This document shows positions 8,912 to 17,989 of a DNA stretch of 64,000 nt, piece after piece (position 1 is the stretch's first letter; the number at the start of each line of letters is the position of its first letter). Both the position numbers and the translations under genes were made by a program. A model generated the notes under the pieces. It saw only the letters and a list, made by a program, of their open reading frames with translations, did not search any database and had not been told where the DNA came from. This DNA comes from Winogradskya consettensis (lineage in GTDB: Bacteria > Actinomycetota > Actinomycetes > Mycobacteriales > Micromonosporaceae), in the NCBI RefSeq assembly GCF_018332715.1, contig NZ_BOQP01000017.1:186001-250000 (forward strand), in the 5' to 3' direction.

Positions 8912-10266
8912 GCCTCGCTCAGCACCGTACGCAGGATCTGCTCGATCTCCTGGAAGTGTTTCTCCTCGCAGATGAGCGGCGGGGCGAGCTGGATGACGGG
9001 GTCGCCGCGGTCGTCGGCGCGGCAGTAGAGCCCGGCCTCGAACAGCGCCTGGGACAGAAAGCCGCGCAGGAGCCGGTCGGACTCGGCCATGTCGAACGTT
9101 TCCTTGGTGGCCTTGTCCTTGACGAGCTCGATGCCGAAGAAGTAGCCGTCGCCGCGGACGTCGCCGACGATCGGCAGGTCACGCAGCCGGTCGAGGTAGG
9201 AGCGGAACACGTCGGTCTGGGCGCGGACGTGGCCGTTGAGGTCCTCGCGCTCGAAGATGTCGAGGTTGGTCAGGGCGACGGCGGAGGCGACGGGGTGCCC
9301 GCCGAACGTGATGCCGTGCGCGAACGTGGCGGTGCCGTGCAGGAACGGCTCCACCAGGCGTTCCGAGGCGATCATCGCGCCCATGGGGACGTACCCGGAG
9401 GTGAGGCCCTTGGCGCAGGTGATGATGTCGGGGGTGTAGCCGTAGCGCTGGGAGCCGAAGTATTCGCCGAGCCGGCCGAACGCGCAGATCACCTCGTCGG
9501 AGACGAGCAGGACGTCGTAGCGGTCGCAGATCTCGCGGACCCGCTGGAAGTAGCCGGGCGGGGGCGGGAAGCAGCCGCCGGCGTTCTGCACCGGCTCGAG
9601 GTAGACGCAGGCGACCGTGTCGGGGCCCTCGAACTCGATGGCCTCGGCGATGCGGTCGGCGGCCCAGATGCCGAACTGCTCCTCGCTCATGCTCTCGTCG
9701 GGGCGGCGGTAGTAGTTGGTGTTCGGGACGCGCATGGTGCTGGGCACGAGCGGCTCGAACTCCTGCTTGAGCGCGGGCAGGCCGGTGATCGACAGGGCGC
9801 CCATGGTGGTGCCGTGGTAGGCGACCGCGCGGGAGATCGCCTTGGTCTTCATGGGCTTGCCGGTCAGCTTGAAGTAGCTGCGGGCCAGTTTCCAGGCGCT
9901 CTCCACGGCCTCGGAGCCGCCGGTGGTGAAGAAGACCCTGTTCAGGTCGCCGGGGGTCAGCGACGCGAGGCGTTCGGCGAGCTCGACCGCGGTCGGGTGC
10001 GCATAGGACCAGACGGGGAAGTAGGCCAGCTCGGCGGCCTGTTTCGCGGCGGCCTCGGCCAGCTCGGTGCGGCCGTGGCCGGTCTGCACCACGAACAGCC
10101 CGGACAGGCCGTCGAGGTAGCGCTTGCCGTGCTGGTCGTAGATGTACGGACCGGAGCCGCGCACGATGACCGGCACCTCCCCGGCATCCGGCCCGGTGTA
10201 GCTGGAGAGCCGGGTGAAGTGCATCCAGAGGTGGTCGCGTGCCGCGGCTGACAGGTCCTGAGTCAT
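8896..10266 (-). CDS. Class III (omega-amino acid/polyamine) aminotransferase
   Basis: 456 residues, PLP fold-type I. The PLP-phosphate site is TTGGSEAVESAWKLAR, the pyridine-binding Asp is in LLVSDEVICAFGR and the Schiff-base lysine is in ITCAKGLTSGYVPMGA. The ATG at 10266 forms an ATGA overlap with the stop of the AsnC-type gene, which decides the start over a GTG 12 nt upstream. Family members move amino groups from putrescine, beta-alanine or other omega-amines to pyruvate or 2-oxoglutarate. The location between an Lrp-type regulator and a PuuB-like oxidase supports an amine catabolic role. Confidence 0.85.
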   Translation of the reverse strand: MTQDLSAAARDHLWMHFTRLSSYTGPDAGEVPVIVRGSGPYIYDQHGKRYLDGLSGLFVVQTGHGRTELAEAAAKQAAELAYFPVWSYAHPTAVELAERLASLTPGDLNRVFFTTGGSEAVESAWKLARSYFKLTGKPMKTKAISRAVAYHGTTMGALSITGLPALKQEFEPLVPSTMRVPNTNYYRRPDESMSEEQFGIWAADRIAEAIEFEGPDTVACVYLEPVQNAGGCFPPPPGYFQRVREICDRYDVLLVSDEVICAFGRLGEYFGSQRYGYTPDIITCAKGLTSGYVPMGAMIASERLVEPFLHGTATFAHGITFGGHPVASAVALTNLDIFEREDLNGHVRAQTDVFRSYLDRLRDLPIVGDVRGDGYFFGIELVKDKATKETFDMAESDRLLRGFLSQALFEAGLYCRADDRGDPVIQLAPPLICEEKHFQEIEQILRTVLSEAWTKI

Positions 10267-10718
10267 CTGGTTCCCCACGCATAGGTCTGTTTCGCGAGCT
10301 TGAGATACATGAACGTCTCGGTGGCGGCGACGCCCTCGACCGCCCTGATCTTGTCGTTGAGCAGCTCGAGCAGGTGCTCGTCATCGGTGCAGACGAGCTC
10401 GACGAGCATGTCGTAGCCGCCGGCGCAGATCACCACGTAGTCGACCTCCGGGATGGCGGCGATCTCGTCGGCGACGCGGCGCATGTCGCCGAGCACCTTG
10501 ACCCCGACCATCGCCTGGCGGGCGAAGCCGAGCGTCAGCGGGTCGGTGACCGCGACGATCTGCATCAGGCCGCCGTCGAGGAGTCGCTGCACGCGCTGGC
10601 GCACGGCGGCCTCGGACAGCCCGATGGTCTTGGCGAGCGTCGCGTAGGACATCCGTCCGTCGCGCTGCAGGTGCTCGATGATCTGCTTGTTGGTGGAGTC
10701 CAGCGTCTGGTCGGTCAC
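10263..10718 (-). CDS. Lrp/AsnC-family transcriptional regulator
   Basis: 151 residues. The N-terminal HTH is LDSTNKQIIEHLQRDGRMSY with recognition region GLSEAAVRQRVQRL. The C-terminal RAM effector domain contains VDYVVICAGGYDMLVELVC. The GTG start at 10718 gives the full family length. It heads the minus-strand operon aminotransferase-oxidase and is translationally coupled by ATGA. It probably senses an amino acid or amine and controls this operon and perhaps the divergent saccharopine-dehydrogenase-like gene. Confidence 0.9.
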   Translation of the reverse strand: MTDQTLDSTNKQIIEHLQRDGRMSYATLAKTIGLSEAAVRQRVQRLLDGGLMQIVAVTDPLTLGFARQAMVGVKVLGDMRRVADEIAAIPEVDYVVICAGGYDMLVELVCTDDEHLLELLNDKIRAVEGVAATETFMYLKLAKQTYAWGTR

Positions 10719-10782
10719 GCCAGGATTGTTCCACCTGTCCCGGCGTGTCCCGCGGACAAGTCGTCAACCACGGGCATCTACG

Positions 10783-10811
10783 TTTATCGCAGCTTTCCGG
10801 CCTCTTGACAA
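10783..10811 (-). promoter_or_regulatory. Putative promoter of the AsnC-aminotransferase-oxidase operon
   Basis: On the minus strand TTGTCA (10811-10806) and GATAAA (10788-10783) are separated by 17 bp, close to the SigA consensus. Transcription would start near 10776, giving an untranslated leader of about 58 nt. Confidence 0.5.
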
Positions 10812-10872
10812 GTGTTTCCGTCGCCACAACGCTCGCAGAACAATGTTTCGGTTCTTCGATCTAGGATGGCGC

Positions 10873-12054
10873 ATGCGGATCCTCTCCATCGGTGCCGGCG
10901 GTGTCGGCAGTGCCGCGGCGCTCATCGCGGCCCGGCGCGGCTTCTTCGACCGCTACGTGGTGGCCGACTACGACCCCGCGCGCGCCGAGCGGGCGGTCGC
11001 CGGGCTCGATGACCGGTTCACCGCCGCGCAGGTCGACGCGTCCGACGCCGGGGCGGTCGCCTCGCTGTGCCGCGCGCACGCGATCACGCACGTGCTGAAC
11101 GCCGTCGACCCGCGGTTCGTCATGCCGGTCTTCGAGGGCGCCCTGGCCGCCGGCGCCGACTATCTGGACATGGCGATGTCGTTGTCGGACGCCGCGACCG
11201 GGGTGCGCCTCGGGGACACTCAGTTCGCCGCCGAGGCGCAGTGGACGGGGGCGGGCCGGCTCGCGCTGGTCGGGATGGGGGTCGAGCCGGGCCTGTCCGA
11301 CGTCTTCGCCCGCTACGCCGCCGACCACCTGTTCTCCGAGATCGACGAGATCGGCATCCGCGACGGCGGCAACCTGGTCGTCGAGGGGTACGACTTCGCG
11401 CCGTCGTTCTCCATCTGGACCACCATCGAGGAGTGCCTGAACCCGCCGGTCGTCTACGAGCGGGACCGGGGCTGGTTCACGGTCGAGGCGCTCAGCGAGC
11501 CGGAGCTGTTCGACTTCCCCGGCGGGATCGGGCCGGTCGAGTGCGTGCACGTCGAGCACGAGGAGGTGCTGCTCATCCCCCGCTGGGTGGGGGCACGGCG
11601 GGTCACGTTCAAGTACGGGCTGGGCAAGGAGTTCATCGACGTACTGCGGACGCTGCACAAGCTCGGCCTCGACCGGACCGCCCCGGTGCTGGTCGGCGGG
11701 GTGCCGGTGTCTCCGCGTGACGTGGTGGCCGCGGTGCTGCCCGACCCGGCGACGCTCGGCGCGCGGATGACGGGTGCGACGTGCGCGGGCACGCTGGTGT
11801 CCGGGCTCGACAAGCAGGGCCGGCCGAGCACCGTCTACCTCTACCACGTGGTCGACAACCAGTGGTCGATGAGCGAGTACGGGTCGCAGGCCGTGGTGTG
11901 GCAGACCGCGGTGAACCCGGTGGTCGCGCTGGAACTGCTCGCCGCCGGCACGTGGTCGGGCAGCGGCGTCCTCGGCCCGGAGGCGTTCGACGCCGTGCCC
12001 TTCCTCGACCTGCTCACGGCCTACGGATCGCCCTGGGCGCTACGCGTGCAGTAG
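10873..12054 (+). CDS. Saccharopine dehydrogenase-like NAD(P)-dependent oxidoreductase
   Basis: 393 residues. The N-terminal Rossmann motif is ILSIGAGGVGSAAALIAARR and a second conserved element is YLDMAMSLSD. The family includes saccharopine and carboxynorspermidine dehydrogenases, which form or cleave secondary-amine conjugates of amino acids and polyamines. ATG 10873 was chosen because AGGA lies 7-8 nt before it; an in-frame ATG at 10843 lacks a site. It is divergent from the AsnC operon, and its 3' end overlaps the 3' end of the opposing GABA aminotransferase gene by 15 bp. A polyamine role is inferred from context. Confidence 0.75.
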   Translation: MRILSIGAGGVGSAAALIAARRGFFDRYVVADYDPARAERAVAGLDDRFTAAQVDASDAGAVASLCRAHAITHVLNAVDPRFVMPVFEGALAAGADYLDMAMSLSDAATGVRLGDTQFAAEAQWTGAGRLALVGMGVEPGLSDVFARYAADHLFSEIDEIGIRDGGNLVVEGYDFAPSFSIWTTIEECLNPPVVYERDRGWFTVEALSEPELFDFPGGIGPVECVHVEHEEVLLIPRWVGARRVTFKYGLGKEFIDVLRTLHKLGLDRTAPVLVGGVPVSPRDVVAAVLPDPATLGARMTGATCAGTLVSGLDKQGRPSTVYLYHVVDNQWSMSEYGSQAVVWQTAVNPVVALELLAAGTWSGSGVLGPEAFDAVPFLDLLTAYGSPWALRVQ

Positions 12055-13308
12055 GGCACCTGCCAGGATCTCCAGGCCGCGGTCCAGCTCCCGCTCCCCG
12101 ATGACCAGGGGCGGGAGAAAACGCAGGACATTGCCGTACGTCCCGCACGTCAGCACGAGCAGGCCCGCGTCGTGACAGGCCTTCGCAATGCGCACCGTAC
12201 GCACGGAGTCCGGCTCGATCGTGCCCGGCTTGACCAGCTCGACGGCGAGCATCGCCCCGCGCCCCCGGACCTCGGCACCTTCCGGGGCGATCCGCTCAAG
12301 CGCCGGCAGCATCCGCGCCTCGATGCCGCGCGCCGCCGCGTTCAGGTCCAGCTCGCGCATCGTCTCGATGGCCGCGAGCGCCGCCGCGCACGCGATCGGG
12401 TTGCCGCCGTACGTGCCGCCGAGGCCACCGGCGTGCACGGCGTCCATCAGCTCCGCGCGCCCGACCACGCCCGCGATCGGCAGGCCACCGCCCATGCCCT
12501 TGGCTGTGGTCACCAGGTCGGGCTCCACGCTCTCGTGCTCGGAGGCGAACCAGGACCCCGTACGGCAGAAACCGGTCTGGATCTCATCGGCGACGAACAC
12601 CGCGCCGGCGCCTTTTGCCCAGGCCGCGATCGCCGGGAGGAACCCGGGCGCCGGGACGACGAAACCGCCCTCGCCCTGGATCGGCTCGATCACCACGACC
12701 GCGACGTTCGCGCCGCCGACCTGCTCCTCGATCGTGTCGATGGCCCGGAGCGCCGCCTCGGGCCCGCTCAGCCCGCCGTCCCGCAGCGGGTACGACATCG
12801 GCACCCGGTAGATCTCCGGCGCGAACGGCCCGAACCGGTGCTTGTACGGCATCGACTTCGCCGTCAGCGCCATCGTGAGGTTCGTCCGCCCGTGGTAAGC
12901 GTGGTCGAACACGATCACCGCCGGCCGCCCGGTCGCATGCCGCGCGATCTTGACGGCGTTCTCCACCGCCTCCGCCCCGGAGTTGAACAGCGCGGCCCGC
13001 TTCTCGAACGAGCCCGGCGTCAACTCGATCAACTGCTCGCACACCGCGACGTACGACTCGTACGGCGCGACCATGAAACAGGTGTGGGTGAACCGCTCCA
13101 CCTGCGCCCGGACCGCCTCGACGACCCGGGGCGCGCTGTTGCCGACGTTCGTGACGGCGATCCCGGACGCGAAGTCGATCCACTCCCGGCCGTCGACGTC
13201 GGTGAGCGTGCCACCCCCGGCGTCGCTCACATAACTGCTGATCACCGAGCTGACACCGCGCGCGACGGCCGCCGACCGGCGTTTGTGGACTTCTTCGGAC
13301 GACGGCAT
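12040..13308 (-). CDS. gabT: 4-aminobutyrate aminotransferase-like class III aminotransferase
   Basis: 422 residues. It has FNSGAEAVENAVKIAR (PLP phosphate), FVADEIQTGFCRTG (PLP ring) and TTAKGMGGGLPIAGVVG (Schiff-base lysine), all very close to bacterial GabT. GABA is the end product of putrescine degradation and this enzyme would turn it into succinic semialdehyde. ATG 13308 follows the stop of the aldehyde dehydrogenase gene by 2 nt, so the two are one operon. The gene symbol rests on overall motif similarity. Confidence 0.85.
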   Translation of the reverse strand: MPSSEEVHKRRSAAVARGVSSVISSYVSDAGGGTLTDVDGREWIDFASGIAVTNVGNSAPRVVEAVRAQVERFTHTCFMVAPYESYVAVCEQLIELTPGSFEKRAALFNSGAEAVENAVKIARHATGRPAVIVFDHAYHGRTNLTMALTAKSMPYKHRFGPFAPEIYRVPMSYPLRDGGLSGPEAALRAIDTIEEQVGGANVAVVVIEPIQGEGGFVVPAPGFLPAIAAWAKGAGAVFVADEIQTGFCRTGSWFASEHESVEPDLVTTAKGMGGGLPIAGVVGRAELMDAVHAGGLGGTYGGNPIACAAALAAIETMRELDLNAAARGIEARMLPALERIAPEGAEVRGRGAMLAVELVKPGTIEPDSVRTVRIAKACHDAGLLVLTCGTYGNVLRFLPPLVIGERELDRGLEILAGALLHA

Positions 13309-13310
13309 GC

Positions 13311-14747
13311 TCACTCTCCCGTGTAGTGCATGACGTGCTTGATGCGGGTGTAGTCCTCCAGCCCGTACACGGAGAGGTCCTTGCCGTGCCCGGAGTGCTT
13401 GAACCCGCCGTGCGGCATCTCCGCGACCAGCGGGATGTGACAGTTGACCCAGACGCAGCCGAAGTCGAGGCGCCGCGTCATCCGCATGGCCCGCCCGTGA
13501 TCCTTGGTCCACACGCTGGACGCCAGGCCGTACTCGACGCCGTTGGCCCAGGCCACGGCCTCGTCCTCGTCGGTGAACCGCTGCACGGTGATGACCGGCC
13601 CGAACACCTCGTCCTGCACCAGCTCGTCACCCTGGCGCAGCCCGGCCACCACGGTCGGCGTGTAGAAGTAGCCCCGCTCCCCCTGCCGCGCACCCCCGGC
13701 CTCCACCGTGGCGTGCCCCGGCAGCCGGTCGAGGAACCCGCTGACCCGCTCCAGCTGCCGCGCGTTGTTCAACGGCCCGTAGAGCACGTCCTCGTCGCCG
13801 GGTGCGCCGGTGCGGGTGCCCCTGGCCTGCTCGGCGAGCGCCGCCACGAAGTCCTCGTAGACACCGGGCCCCGCGAGCACCCGCGTCGCCGCGGTGCAGT
13901 CCTGGCCCGCGTTGAAATAGCCCGCCTCGGCGATCCCGGCTGCCGCGGCCGCCACGTCGGCGTCGTCGAAGACCACCACGGGCGCCTTACCGCCCAGCTC
14001 GAGATGCGTACGCTTCAGATCGGCGGCGGCGGAACCCGCCACCTCCATCCCTGCGCGCACCGACCCGGTGATCGACACCATCTGCGGCGTGCGGTGCTCG
14101 ACCAGCGCCCGCCCGGTGTCCCGGTCACCGGTGACCACGTTGAAAACCCCCGCCGGGAAGAACTCCGCGGCGATCTCCGCCAGCAGCACCGACGTCACCG
14201 GCGTGGTGTCCGACGGCTTCAGCACCACGGTGTTACCGGCCGCGAGCGCCGGCGCGATCTTCCACACCGCCATCATCAGCGGATAGTTCCAGGGCGTGAC
14301 CTGCGCGCAGACTCCGACCGGCTCCCGGCGCACATAGCTCTCGTAGCCGGCCAGATACTGCCCCGCCGAACGCCCTTCGAGCAGGCGCGCCGCCCCGGCG
14401 AAGAACCGGATCTGGTCGATCGCCGGCGGCAGCTCCTCGCTCGCGGTCAGCCCGAGCGGCTTACCGGTGTTCTGCGACTCGGCGGCGACCAGCTCCCCTG
14501 CCCGCGCCTCGATCGCGTCGGCGAACTTGAGCAGGGCCAGCTGCCGCTCTGCCGGCGTCGTGTCCCGCCAGGTCTCGAACGCGGTGGCTGCGGCCTTCAT
14601 CGCCCGGTCGACGTCCTCGTTGCCGGAGACGGGTGCACTGGCGAACACCTCCCCCGTCGAGGGGTCCACGAGGTCGGCGTAACGCCCCTCGACGGGCGCC
14701 ACGGCCTGCCCCCCGACGAAGTTGTGCAGCACGGTTTTGGTGGTCAT
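13311..14747 (-). CDS. NAD(P)+ aldehyde dehydrogenase, gamma-aminobutyraldehyde dehydrogenase-like
   Basis: 478 residues of the ALDH superfamily. Key elements are TPWNYPLMMAVWKIAPALAA (cofactor cleft), the general-base glutamate in LELGGKAP and the nucleophile cysteine in GYFNAGQDCTAATR. ATG 14747 has GGGAGG five nt upstream. Similarity in this region is to aminobutyraldehyde/betaine aldehyde dehydrogenases. Placed just before gabT, it would oxidise 4-aminobutanal to GABA. The substrate is inferred from context. Confidence 0.85.
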   Translation of the reverse strand: MTTKTVLHNFVGGQAVAPVEGRYADLVDPSTGEVFASAPVSGNEDVDRAMKAAATAFETWRDTTPAERQLALLKFADAIEARAGELVAAESQNTGKPLGLTASEELPPAIDQIRFFAGAARLLEGRSAGQYLAGYESYVRREPVGVCAQVTPWNYPLMMAVWKIAPALAAGNTVVLKPSDTTPVTSVLLAEIAAEFFPAGVFNVVTGDRDTGRALVEHRTPQMVSITGSVRAGMEVAGSAAADLKRTHLELGGKAPVVVFDDADVAAAAAGIAEAGYFNAGQDCTAATRVLAGPGVYEDFVAALAEQARGTRTGAPGDEDVLYGPLNNARQLERVSGFLDRLPGHATVEAGGARQGERGYFYTPTVVAGLRQGDELVQDEVFGPVITVQRFTDEDEAVAWANGVEYGLASSVWTKDHGRAMRMTRRLDFGCVWVNCHIPLVAEMPHGGFKHSGHGKDLSVYGLEDYTRIKHVMHYTGE

Positions 14748-14860
14748 CCGGCCTCCCGATGAGCAGATCCCTGGTCGCGAGCCCATCTTTCCACCGAATC
14801 CGCACCTGACAAGCCCCGCGCGAGTCGCGCCCGAAAACTGTCGTACCCCTGCGCCACGAT

Positions 14861-15358
14861 GTGGGGGTGAGCCTTGGGGTGCATTTCGCCATCGACGAGA
14901 CGATGACCGGGCGGCTGCGTGCCGCGGACGGCGACGACGAGCGGGTCGCCGAGCTGATCGAGGAGATCGAGGAGGGTGACAACCATCTCGGGAAGGTCGA
15001 CACCGACAAGGCGTGGGAGGCGATCCACCGCTGCCTGACCGACGGGGAGCTCGGGTTCGACAACGGGGAGTATCCGCTCAACGGGGCCATCCTCGGCGGG
15101 GAGCAGTTCTACGACGGCGAGGAATACATCGTCAGTCTGCTGACGCCCGAGCAGGTGCGAGACGTCGCCGCCGCGATCGGCCCGATCACGCGGGAGCAGT
15201 TGCGGGCCCGCTACGACGCGATCGACGCCGAGGACTACCAGGACTATCTAGGAGACGAGGACTTCGATTACACCTGGTCGAATTTCGCCGATGTGGTGGC
15301 GTTCTTCCAGGGCGTCGCGCCCACCGGCAACCATGTCATCTTCACGGTCAGTCAGTAG
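14861..15358 (+). CDS. DUF1877/YfbM-family protein
   Basis: 165 residues, acidic and cytosolic. The N-terminus GVSLGVHFAIDE, the central WEAIHRCLTDGE and NGAILGGEQF, and the C-terminal ADVVAFFQGVAPTGNHVIF are hallmarks of the YfbM/DUF1877 family, whose function is unknown. GTG 14861 or GTG 14867 can start it. Its 3' end overlaps the converging TetR gene by 11 bp. Confidence 0.85.
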   Translation: MGVSLGVHFAIDETMTGRLRAADGDDERVAELIEEIEEGDNHLGKVDTDKAWEAIHRCLTDGELGFDNGEYPLNGAILGGEQFYDGEEYIVSLLTPEQVRDVAAAIGPITREQLRARYDAIDAEDYQDYLGDEDFDYTWSNFADVVAFFQGVAPTGNHVIFTVSQ

Positions 15359-15935
15359 GGACGATGAGCTTGCGGGCCGCGCCGGTCACGTGGGACACCA
15401 GTTCCTCCTGCGACCGGTGGAAGAAGCCGTCGCGCAGCAGGGTCGTGTAGCCGTGCGCCAGGGCCACCGATTCCTCGACCAGCCGCAACGACTCCGCGGC
15501 CGGGCGGGGGGCGGTGGCCGCTGCGAGGTCGACCAGCAGGGTCATCAGCGCGCGGGTGGCCTCGACCCGGTTATCGTCGTCCACCTCGGACAGGCCGGGG
15601 GCGAAGATCACGTCGAAGCCCGCGCCCGTCCGGCTGACGAACGCGACATAGGCGCCGGCTGCAGCGGCGAAACGGCCGGCGGGGTCCGGGCCCGCGGCGG
15701 CCGCGGCGGATTCCACACACGCGGTCAGCTCGCGGGCGGCCCGCTCGGAGACCGCCGCCAGCAGATGGTCACGGCCGGCGAAGTGCCGGTAGGGCGCCGC
15801 GGCACTGACGCCGAGACGGCGGGCGACCCGGGCGACCGAGAAGCCACGCAGACCCGACTCCGCGAGGACCTCGAAGCTGGTGCGGACGAGGGCCGCGCAG
15901 AGATCGCCGTGATGATATTTCCTGCCGCCCGACAC
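15348..15935 (-). CDS. TetR-family transcriptional regulator
   Basis: 195 residues. The N-terminal HTH (YHHGDLCAALVRTSFEVLAE with recognition helix VSAAAPYRHFAGRDHLLAAV) is typical of TetR proteins whose C-terminal domain belongs to the WHG group. It is divergent from the F420-type oxidoreductase gene 76 nt away and most likely represses it. The ligand is unknown. Confidence 0.9.
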   Translation of the reverse strand: MSGGRKYHHGDLCAALVRTSFEVLAESGLRGFSVARVARRLGVSAAAPYRHFAGRDHLLAAVSERAARELTACVESAAAAAGPDPAGRFAAAAGAYVAFVSRTGAGFDVIFAPGLSEVDDDNRVEATRALMTLLVDLAAATAPRPAAESLRLVEESVALAHGYTTLLRDGFFHRSQEELVSHVTGAARKLIVPTD

Positions 15936-16011
15936 GCCCGCCTCCCGGCTTGCCCCGATGTGAAGGGGCTCTTACATTAACCGATGAACGCTCGTCACCA
16001 TGGAGGACGCT

Positions 16012-16950
16012 GTGACCATCAGGCTCGGATACCAGATCCCGAACTTCACCTATCCCGGCGTGCCCGTCGAGGAGCTGTTCGACACCGTGATCGCGCAGGC
16101 CCGCGAGGCCGAGGGCGCCGGGGTCGACACCGTGCTGCTGATGGACCACTTCTACCAGCTGCCCGGCATCGGGACGCCCGACAACCCGATGCTCGAGGCC
16201 TACACCGCGCTCGGCGCGCTCGCCACCGCCACCACGAAGGCGCAGCTCGGGACGCTGGTCACCGGGAACACGTACCGTCATCCCGCCGTGCTCGCCAAGA
16301 CCGTCACCACTCTCGACGTGGCGTCCAAGGGGCGGGCGATCCTCGGCATCGGAGCCGGGTGGTACGAGCTCGAGCACGACGACTTCGGCATCGAGTTCGG
16401 CAGCTTCACCGACCGGTTCGAGAAGCTCGAGGAGTCGCTGACCATCATCACCGGGATGCTCAAGGGCGAGCAGCCGACGTTCGAGGGTAAGTGGTACACC
16501 AGCCGCAACGCCATGAACAACCCGCGGATCCGGCCCACCATCCCGATCATGCTCGGCGGCAGCGGCGAGCAGAAGACGTTCCGGCTGGCTGCGCGGTTCG
16601 CCGACCACATGAACATCATCTGCGCCCGCGAGGACATCGCCCGCAAGATCGCCGTGCTCAAGCAGCGCTGCGAGGAGATCGACAGGGACCCGGCCACGCT
16701 GCCCACCACCTGGCACGCCACCGTCGTCATGGCCGAATCCGAGGGCGAGGCCAAGGAGCTGCTCCTGCGCCTGCCCGAGGCCCGCCAGGCCGTCGCCTTC
16801 GTCGGCACCCCCGACCAGGTCACCGAGCAGATCCAGCGCGACGTGCTCGACCAGGGCGTCGACGGCCTCACCTTCAACCTCATCCCCAACGGGTACGTTC
16901 CCGGCGCCGTCACCATGGCGGGTGAAGCCCTGAAACGCCTCGTGGCCTAG
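16012..16950 (+). CDS. LLM-class F420-dependent oxidoreductase
   Basis: 312 residues. The sequence starts IRLGYQIPNFTYP, has GTLVTGNTYRHPAVLAKTV, the conserved ILGIGAGWYELEHDDFG, and PIMLGGSGEQKTFRLAARFA, a typical F420-dependent luciferase-fold enzyme (TIGR03560-like). GTG 16012 is chosen because GGAGG lies five bases before it; an ATG at 16000 overlaps that ribosome site. The TetR gene diverges from it. The same subfamily is represented by the broken copies near 2.8-3.8 kb. Confidence 0.87.
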   Translation: MTIRLGYQIPNFTYPGVPVEELFDTVIAQAREAEGAGVDTVLLMDHFYQLPGIGTPDNPMLEAYTALGALATATTKAQLGTLVTGNTYRHPAVLAKTVTTLDVASKGRAILGIGAGWYELEHDDFGIEFGSFTDRFEKLEESLTIITGMLKGEQPTFEGKWYTSRNAMNNPRIRPTIPIMLGGSGEQKTFRLAARFADHMNIICAREDIARKIAVLKQRCEEIDRDPATLPTTWHATVVMAESEGEAKELLLRLPEARQAVAFVGTPDQVTEQIQRDVLDQGVDGLTFNLIPNGYVPGAVTMAGEALKRLVA

Positions 16951-16959
16951 GCTCTTGCG

Positions 16960-17988
16960 GTGCCCGAACTCCCCCTGCTGCTGGTGCTCGACGGCAACAG
17001 CCTGCTGCACCGCGCGTACCACGCCGGGGCCGGGGACGGCTGGGTCGACCAGGCCGGACGCCCCATCTGGGCGCTGCGCGGGCTCGTCGGCTACATCGCC
17101 AGGGCCGCCGCCTACCTGCGGCCCGACGCGCTGATCGTGGGCTTCGACTGCCCCCACGACTCGGCGCGCCGGGCCGACTACCCCGCGTACAAGGCACACC
17201 GCCCCGACAAGGCCGCCGACCTCGCCGAACAGATCCTCGGCGCCCCCGACCTGCTCCGGGCCGCCGGCATCCACACCGTCGTCCCGCCCGCCTACGAGGC
17301 CGACGACGTCCTCGCCAGCTCCGCCGCGACCGCCACCGCCGCCGGCTGGCGCTCGGTGCTGATGACCAGCGACCGCGACGCGTTCGCGTTGATCAACGAG
17401 ACGACATCCGTGCTCCGCGTACGCAACGGGGGCTTCGACGAGGCCGTCCTCGTCGACCGGACCGGCCTCACCGAGCTGTGCGGCGTCGAGTCCTGGCAGT
17501 ACCGCGACTACGCCGCCCTGCGCGGCGACCCCTCCGACAACCTCCACGGCGTACGCGGCTTCGGCGAGGCCACCGCGGCACGCCTGCTCGCGGCGTTCGG
17601 CTCGATCGACACGGTGTGGGCGGCCCTCGATTCCGGCCAGGAGCACCTCGTCCGCGAGGCCGTCGGCGAGAAGGCAACGGCACAACTCGGCGCTGACGGC
17701 GTACGGTCCATCGTGGAGCGCAACCAGCGGCTCATGCGGATGCGCACCGACCTGCCCGTCCCCGATCCTGGCTCGGCGCGGTTGCCGTTGAATCTCGCCA
17801 CGATGCGGGTAGCGCTGCGGGCCCGCGGGATCAACCTCGGGCCGTCGCTGTGGGCGCTCACCGGCAGCCTGCCCCCGCAACGCGAGGAACGCGACGAAGA
17901 CCCGATCCCCGACCTGCGGCCGTGGGTGTTCCGGCGCGGCCTGAACGGGCGGCGGGATCCCACGCCCGGGCAGCTGTCGCTTTTCTAG
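16960..17988 (+). CDS. 5'-3' exonuclease, FEN/PIN fold (stand-alone PolA N-domain type)
   Basis: 342 residues. LLLVLDGNSLLHRAYHAGA carries the first metal-binding Asp, IVGFDCPHDSARRADYPAYK matches the PolA exonuclease domain, YEADDVLAS and MTSDRDAFALI carry further acidic ligands, and LRGDPSDNLHGVRGFGEATA is the helix-hairpin-helix/metal site. A DNA polymerase domain is absent. It probably removes 5' flaps or RNA primers. GTG 16960 follows the previous gene by 9 nt, so cotranscription is likely but a functional link is not. Confidence 0.9.
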   Translation: MPELPLLLVLDGNSLLHRAYHAGAGDGWVDQAGRPIWALRGLVGYIARAAAYLRPDALIVGFDCPHDSARRADYPAYKAHRPDKAADLAEQILGAPDLLRAAGIHTVVPPAYEADDVLASSAATATAAGWRSVLMTSDRDAFALINETTSVLRVRNGGFDEAVLVDRTGLTELCGVESWQYRDYAALRGDPSDNLHGVRGFGEATAARLLAAFGSIDTVWAALDSGQEHLVREAVGEKATAQLGADGVRSIVERNQRLMRMRTDLPVPDPGSARLPLNLATMRVALRARGINLGPSLWALTGSLPPQREERDEDPIPDLRPWVFRRGLNGRRDPTPGQLSLF

Positions 17989-17989
17989 C

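Noticed and set aside
10805..10830. Plus-strand promoter from the perfect TTGACA at 10805
   Set aside because: No acceptable -10 hexamer lies 16-19 bp downstream (AACGCT only). The same bases serve better as the minus-strand -35.
15936..16011. TetR operator TGTGAAGG...CTCTTACA in the 76-bp divergent gap
   Set aside because: The two arms match at only about five of eight positions, too weak to list as a site.
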